7,153 bases of DNA from Acidobacteriota bacterium. Lineage in GTDB: Bacteria > Acidobacteriota > Terriglobia > Bryobacterales > Bryobacteraceae. Under the pieces are notes generated by a model. The model did no database searches. It was given only the letters and a program-made list of their open reading frames with translations, and had not been told where the DNA came from. Positions 5,561 to 7,153 of the stretch are shown here, piece by piece. Position 1 is the first letter of the stretch; each line of letters begins with the position of its first letter. The translations under genes and the position numbers were made by a program. The DNA is taken from positions 1 through 7,153 of the forward strand of contig VFZQ01000270.1 in the NCBI GenBank assembly GCA_016871135.1, written 5' to 3'.

Positions 5561-6403
5561 ATGCTACGCCGCAGCTTTCTTTCTCTCGCTCCCGCCGCCT
5601 TCGCAGCCGGTCCCGCGCCGCGCCTCCGTCCCGCGCTCTGCGCGTATTCCTTCCGCAAAGAACTCGAATCGAAAAAGATGTCGTACGCCGATGTCATCCG
5701 CTTCTCGGCCGACAATAATCTCGACGGCGTGGATCTAACGGTGTACTGGTTCCCTTCGACCGAAGACGCCTACCTGAACGAGCTAAAGTCGGTGGCCTAC
5801 AAGAACGGCGTCGACATCTACTCGATCTCGATCCGCACCAACATGTGCAAAAAGCCGGGGCCGGAGGCGAACAAGGAGATCGCCGAGGTGAAGAAGTGGG
5901 TCGATGTCGCGCAGAAGTTGGGTGCGGGGCACATCCGTGTATTCGGCGGCACGGTGCCGAAGGATTCCAACGAAACCGAGGCGTCGGGCTGGGTGGTGAA
6001 CGTTCTCGGCGAAGCGTCGAAGTACGCGGGCTCGCGCGGCGTTATTCTCGGGCTCGAGAACCACGGCGGCATCACGGACAAGGCGTCTACGATCGTCGAT
6101 ATCGTCAAGCGCGTGAACTCGCCGTGGGTGGCGATCAACCTCGATACGGGCAACTTCCGGACGAAGGTGTATGAGCAGATCGAGATGATCGCGCCGCACG
6201 CCGTCAACGTGCAGGTGAAGGTGGATGTGAACGAGGACGGCAAACGCGGTAAATCCGATTGGGACCGCGTGGCGAAGTTGCTGGTCGCCAATAAATATCG
6301 GGGTTATCTGGCGCTGGAATACGAAGCGGCCCCGGATGCGTTGACCGCGATACCGGGGCACCTCGTTGAGTTGCAGAAGGTTTGTACGCGGTTTTCTTCC
6401 TAA
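5561..6403 (+). CDS. Exported xylose-isomerase-like TIM-barrel protein (sugar phosphate isomerase/epimerase family)
   Basis: The 280-residue protein starts at the ATG at 5561, 16 bp after the PhoX-like gene. The open frame runs further upstream, but into that gene and with Arg-rich nonsense. The N-terminus MLRRSFLSLAPAAFAAG resembles a twin-arginine signal. Barrel elements are LCAYSFRKEL (26-35), NLDGVDLTVYWFP (53-65), GAGHIRVFGG (121-130), GVILGLENHGG (160-170), WVAINLDTGNFR (189-200), HAVNVQVKVD (213-222) and GYLALEYE (248-255). Glu166, Asp195 and Glu253 are at the usual metal-ligand positions of the family. Where many relatives have His in an H-x-K motif, this protein has Gln218-Val-Lys220, which I believe is a subfamily trait rather than damage. 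The family isomerises or epimerises sugars and inositols, or cleaves abasic DNA, and the substrate here cannot be read from sequence. The stop overlaps the convergent gene by 4 bp. Confidence 0.9.
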   Translation: MLRRSFLSLAPAAFAAGPAPRLRPALCAYSFRKELESKKMSYADVIRFSADNNLDGVDLTVYWFPSTEDAYLNELKSVAYKNGVDIYSISIRTNMCKKPGPEANKEIAEVKKWVDVAQKLGAGHIRVFGGTVPKDSNETEASGWVVNVLGEASKYAGSRGVILGLENHGGITDKASTIVDIVKRVNSPWVAINLDTGNFRTKVYEQIEMIAPHAVNVQVKVDVNEDGKRGKSDWDRVAKLLVANKYRGYLALEYEAAPDALTAIPGHLVELQKVCTRFSS

Positions 6404-7113
6404 TCGACAACTTTGGCGGTGACGACGAGAAAGATGGCTTGGGAAGCGGCGTCGACGTTCGTCTTGCCGACAACGACCTTCTGGCCGGCGCCGACGTCGA
6501 TGTCGGTGTTGATTGTTGACATGCGATCGTACGCCTTGCCGTCGTTTGCCGTGTATTGAATGAACGCGGTGAACTGAAGCCCGTCGAAACGGACGCGAGG
6601 GGCTTTCTCGTCACCGCTGACTTGCGTACGCGTGTATTTGATGAAGTACCGCGCGGGAGTTTTCTGCTCTGTTGGCGAGGGCATCGCGCCGGAGGTTTCC
6701 GCGCCGTCGCGGCCTCGGATGACGGCGGTCTCAAGGAGGCGGAACGACTTGAGCCCGAAAACGCCGCGCAATTGTTGCACGACCCCATCCAGTTCTTTCG
6801 GCACCGCGCCTTGTTCGCCGCTCTGTCCGGCGAGGAGAATGTGGAACGTTGTTTCGATGTTCTTCACCAGCGCGGGCGCGACGTCGATCTTCTTGATTGC
6901 GTCTTCGATGGATTGGACGAGTTCCGCAGGCCCGCTGAGGGTGACGTATTTCGCGCGCGGTTCTTGATTGGCAACCACGCTGCCGCGCCCGAAGGTCGCG
7001 ACAATCGGCATGGCGCTGTCGGGGGAGATGAACTTGAGCTGGATCAACCGCGACACGTTTTGTTGCGCGAGCGCCACGCCCGCAAAAATCATTGTGAGCA
7101 GAAAATGTTTCAT
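6400..7113 (-). CDS. Exported protein with secretin-N-like domain, function unknown
   Basis: The protein has 237 residues and a Sec signal (MKHFLLTMIFAGVALAQ). Residues 20-80 follow the pattern of a secretin N-type ring domain: LIQLKFISPDSAMPIV, a variable loop, YVTLSGPAELVQSIEDAI, then KKIDVAP. A middle region (85-137) contains TFHILLAG, VPKELDGVVQQLRGVFG and a long strand ending IRGRDG. The C-terminus (GQKVVVGKTNVDAASQAIFLVVTAKVV) is beta-rich and resembles the GQ-VVLG strand of secretins. The pore-forming secretin domain is absent, since the protein is far shorter than a secretin such as GspD. It may be a periplasmic accessory or envelope-stress protein, but I do not recognise a named family. 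The start at 7113 is firm because of a strong ribosome binding site. A preceding gene on the same strand may end at its start codon. Confidence 0.85.
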   Translation of the reverse strand: MKHFLLTMIFAGVALAQQNVSRLIQLKFISPDSAMPIVATFGRGSVVANQEPRAKYVTLSGPAELVQSIEDAIKKIDVAPALVKNIETTFHILLAGQSGEQGAVPKELDGVVQQLRGVFGLKSFRLLETAVIRGRDGAETSGAMPSPTEQKTPARYFIKYTRTQVSGDEKAPRVRFDGLQFTAFIQYTANDGKAYDRMSTINTDIDVGAGQKVVVGKTNVDAASQAIFLVVTAKVVD

Positions 7114-7151
7114 TCACTGCCTCCTTCGCTGACTAATACGATGACCACGTC
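7110..7151 (-). CDS. Possible C-terminal tail of an upstream gene
   Basis: On the minus strand a frame open from the window edge ends in TGA at 7112-7110, overlapping the next gene's ATG as ATGA. It reads DVVIVLVSEGGSE before the stop. ATGA overlaps are typical of coupled operon genes, and this reading has better codon choice than the other two frames, which stop at 7133 and 7114. With only 13 residues no function can be given. Confidence 0.35.
   Translation of the reverse strand, partial: DVVIVLVSEGGSE
7120..7126 (-). promoter_or_regulatory. Strong ribosome binding site for the secretin-N-like gene
   Basis: AAGGAGG on the minus strand lies six bases before the ATG at 7113. It is the strongest Shine-Dalgarno match in the window and fixes the start. 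Most other genes here have none. Confidence 0.85.
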
Positions 7152-7153
7152 GG

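Noticed and set aside
5783..6361. A 192-codon open frame antisense to the TIM-barrel gene
   Set aside because: It is also in codon register with the sense gene, has no recognisable motif, and the sense reading is unmistakable.

Overview
This is a gene-dense, GC-rich bacterial window with almost no non-coding DNA. It carries five complete protein genes that I am confident of, one confident complete gene of uncertain function, one 3'-truncated-in-view gene at the left edge, and a possible gene tail at the right edge. Nearly every product has an export signal (Sec or twin-arginine). The mix of quinoprotein-like propellers, a DUF839/PhoX protein, an exported xylose-isomerase-like TIM barrel and an exported SGNH protein resembles the accessory gene content of Acidobacteriota of the Solibacter/Bryobacter type. 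That placement is inferred from gene style, not from a marker gene.

Layout, left to right. The end of a DUF6265-type gene (+, to 225) converges on and overlaps a leftward two-gene operon (2441 to 214). That operon is a beta-propeller quinoprotein-like gene followed, with a TAATG stop/start overlap, by an SGNH-hydrolase-like gene. A 96-bp divergent promoter region (2442-2537) separates it from a rightward gene (2538-4010) that encodes a clear paralogue of the first propeller. After 40 bp comes a Tat-exported PhoX/DUF839 protein (4051-5544). After another 16 bp comes a Tat-type TIM-barrel sugar isomerase/epimerase-like protein (5561-6403). Its stop overlaps by 4 bp the stop of a leftward gene (7113 to 6400) with a secretin-N-like domain but no secretin pore. 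A further leftward gene may end in the start codon of that one (ATGA overlap).

How they may work together. The left half is built around two diverging exported propeller paralogues, one translationally coupled to an SGNH-fold protein. The right half pairs two Tat-type exported, probably metal-dependent proteins, as in periplasmic phosphate or carbohydrate processing. These links are inferred from gene order.

The most notable observation is that the SGNH protein has lost the catalytic Ser (now Asp), the block II Gly (now Lys) and the catalytic His (now Arg), while keeping the rest of the fold motifs. It looks like a pseudoenzyme tied to a quinoprotein-like propeller. Other points of interest are the divergent paralogue pair with its proline-rich insertion, the start-codon hairpin of the PhoX gene, and the stand-alone secretin-N-like protein. 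I see no rRNA, tRNA, CRISPR array, insertion sequence or prophage gene. No gene-free stretch exceeds 100 bp.
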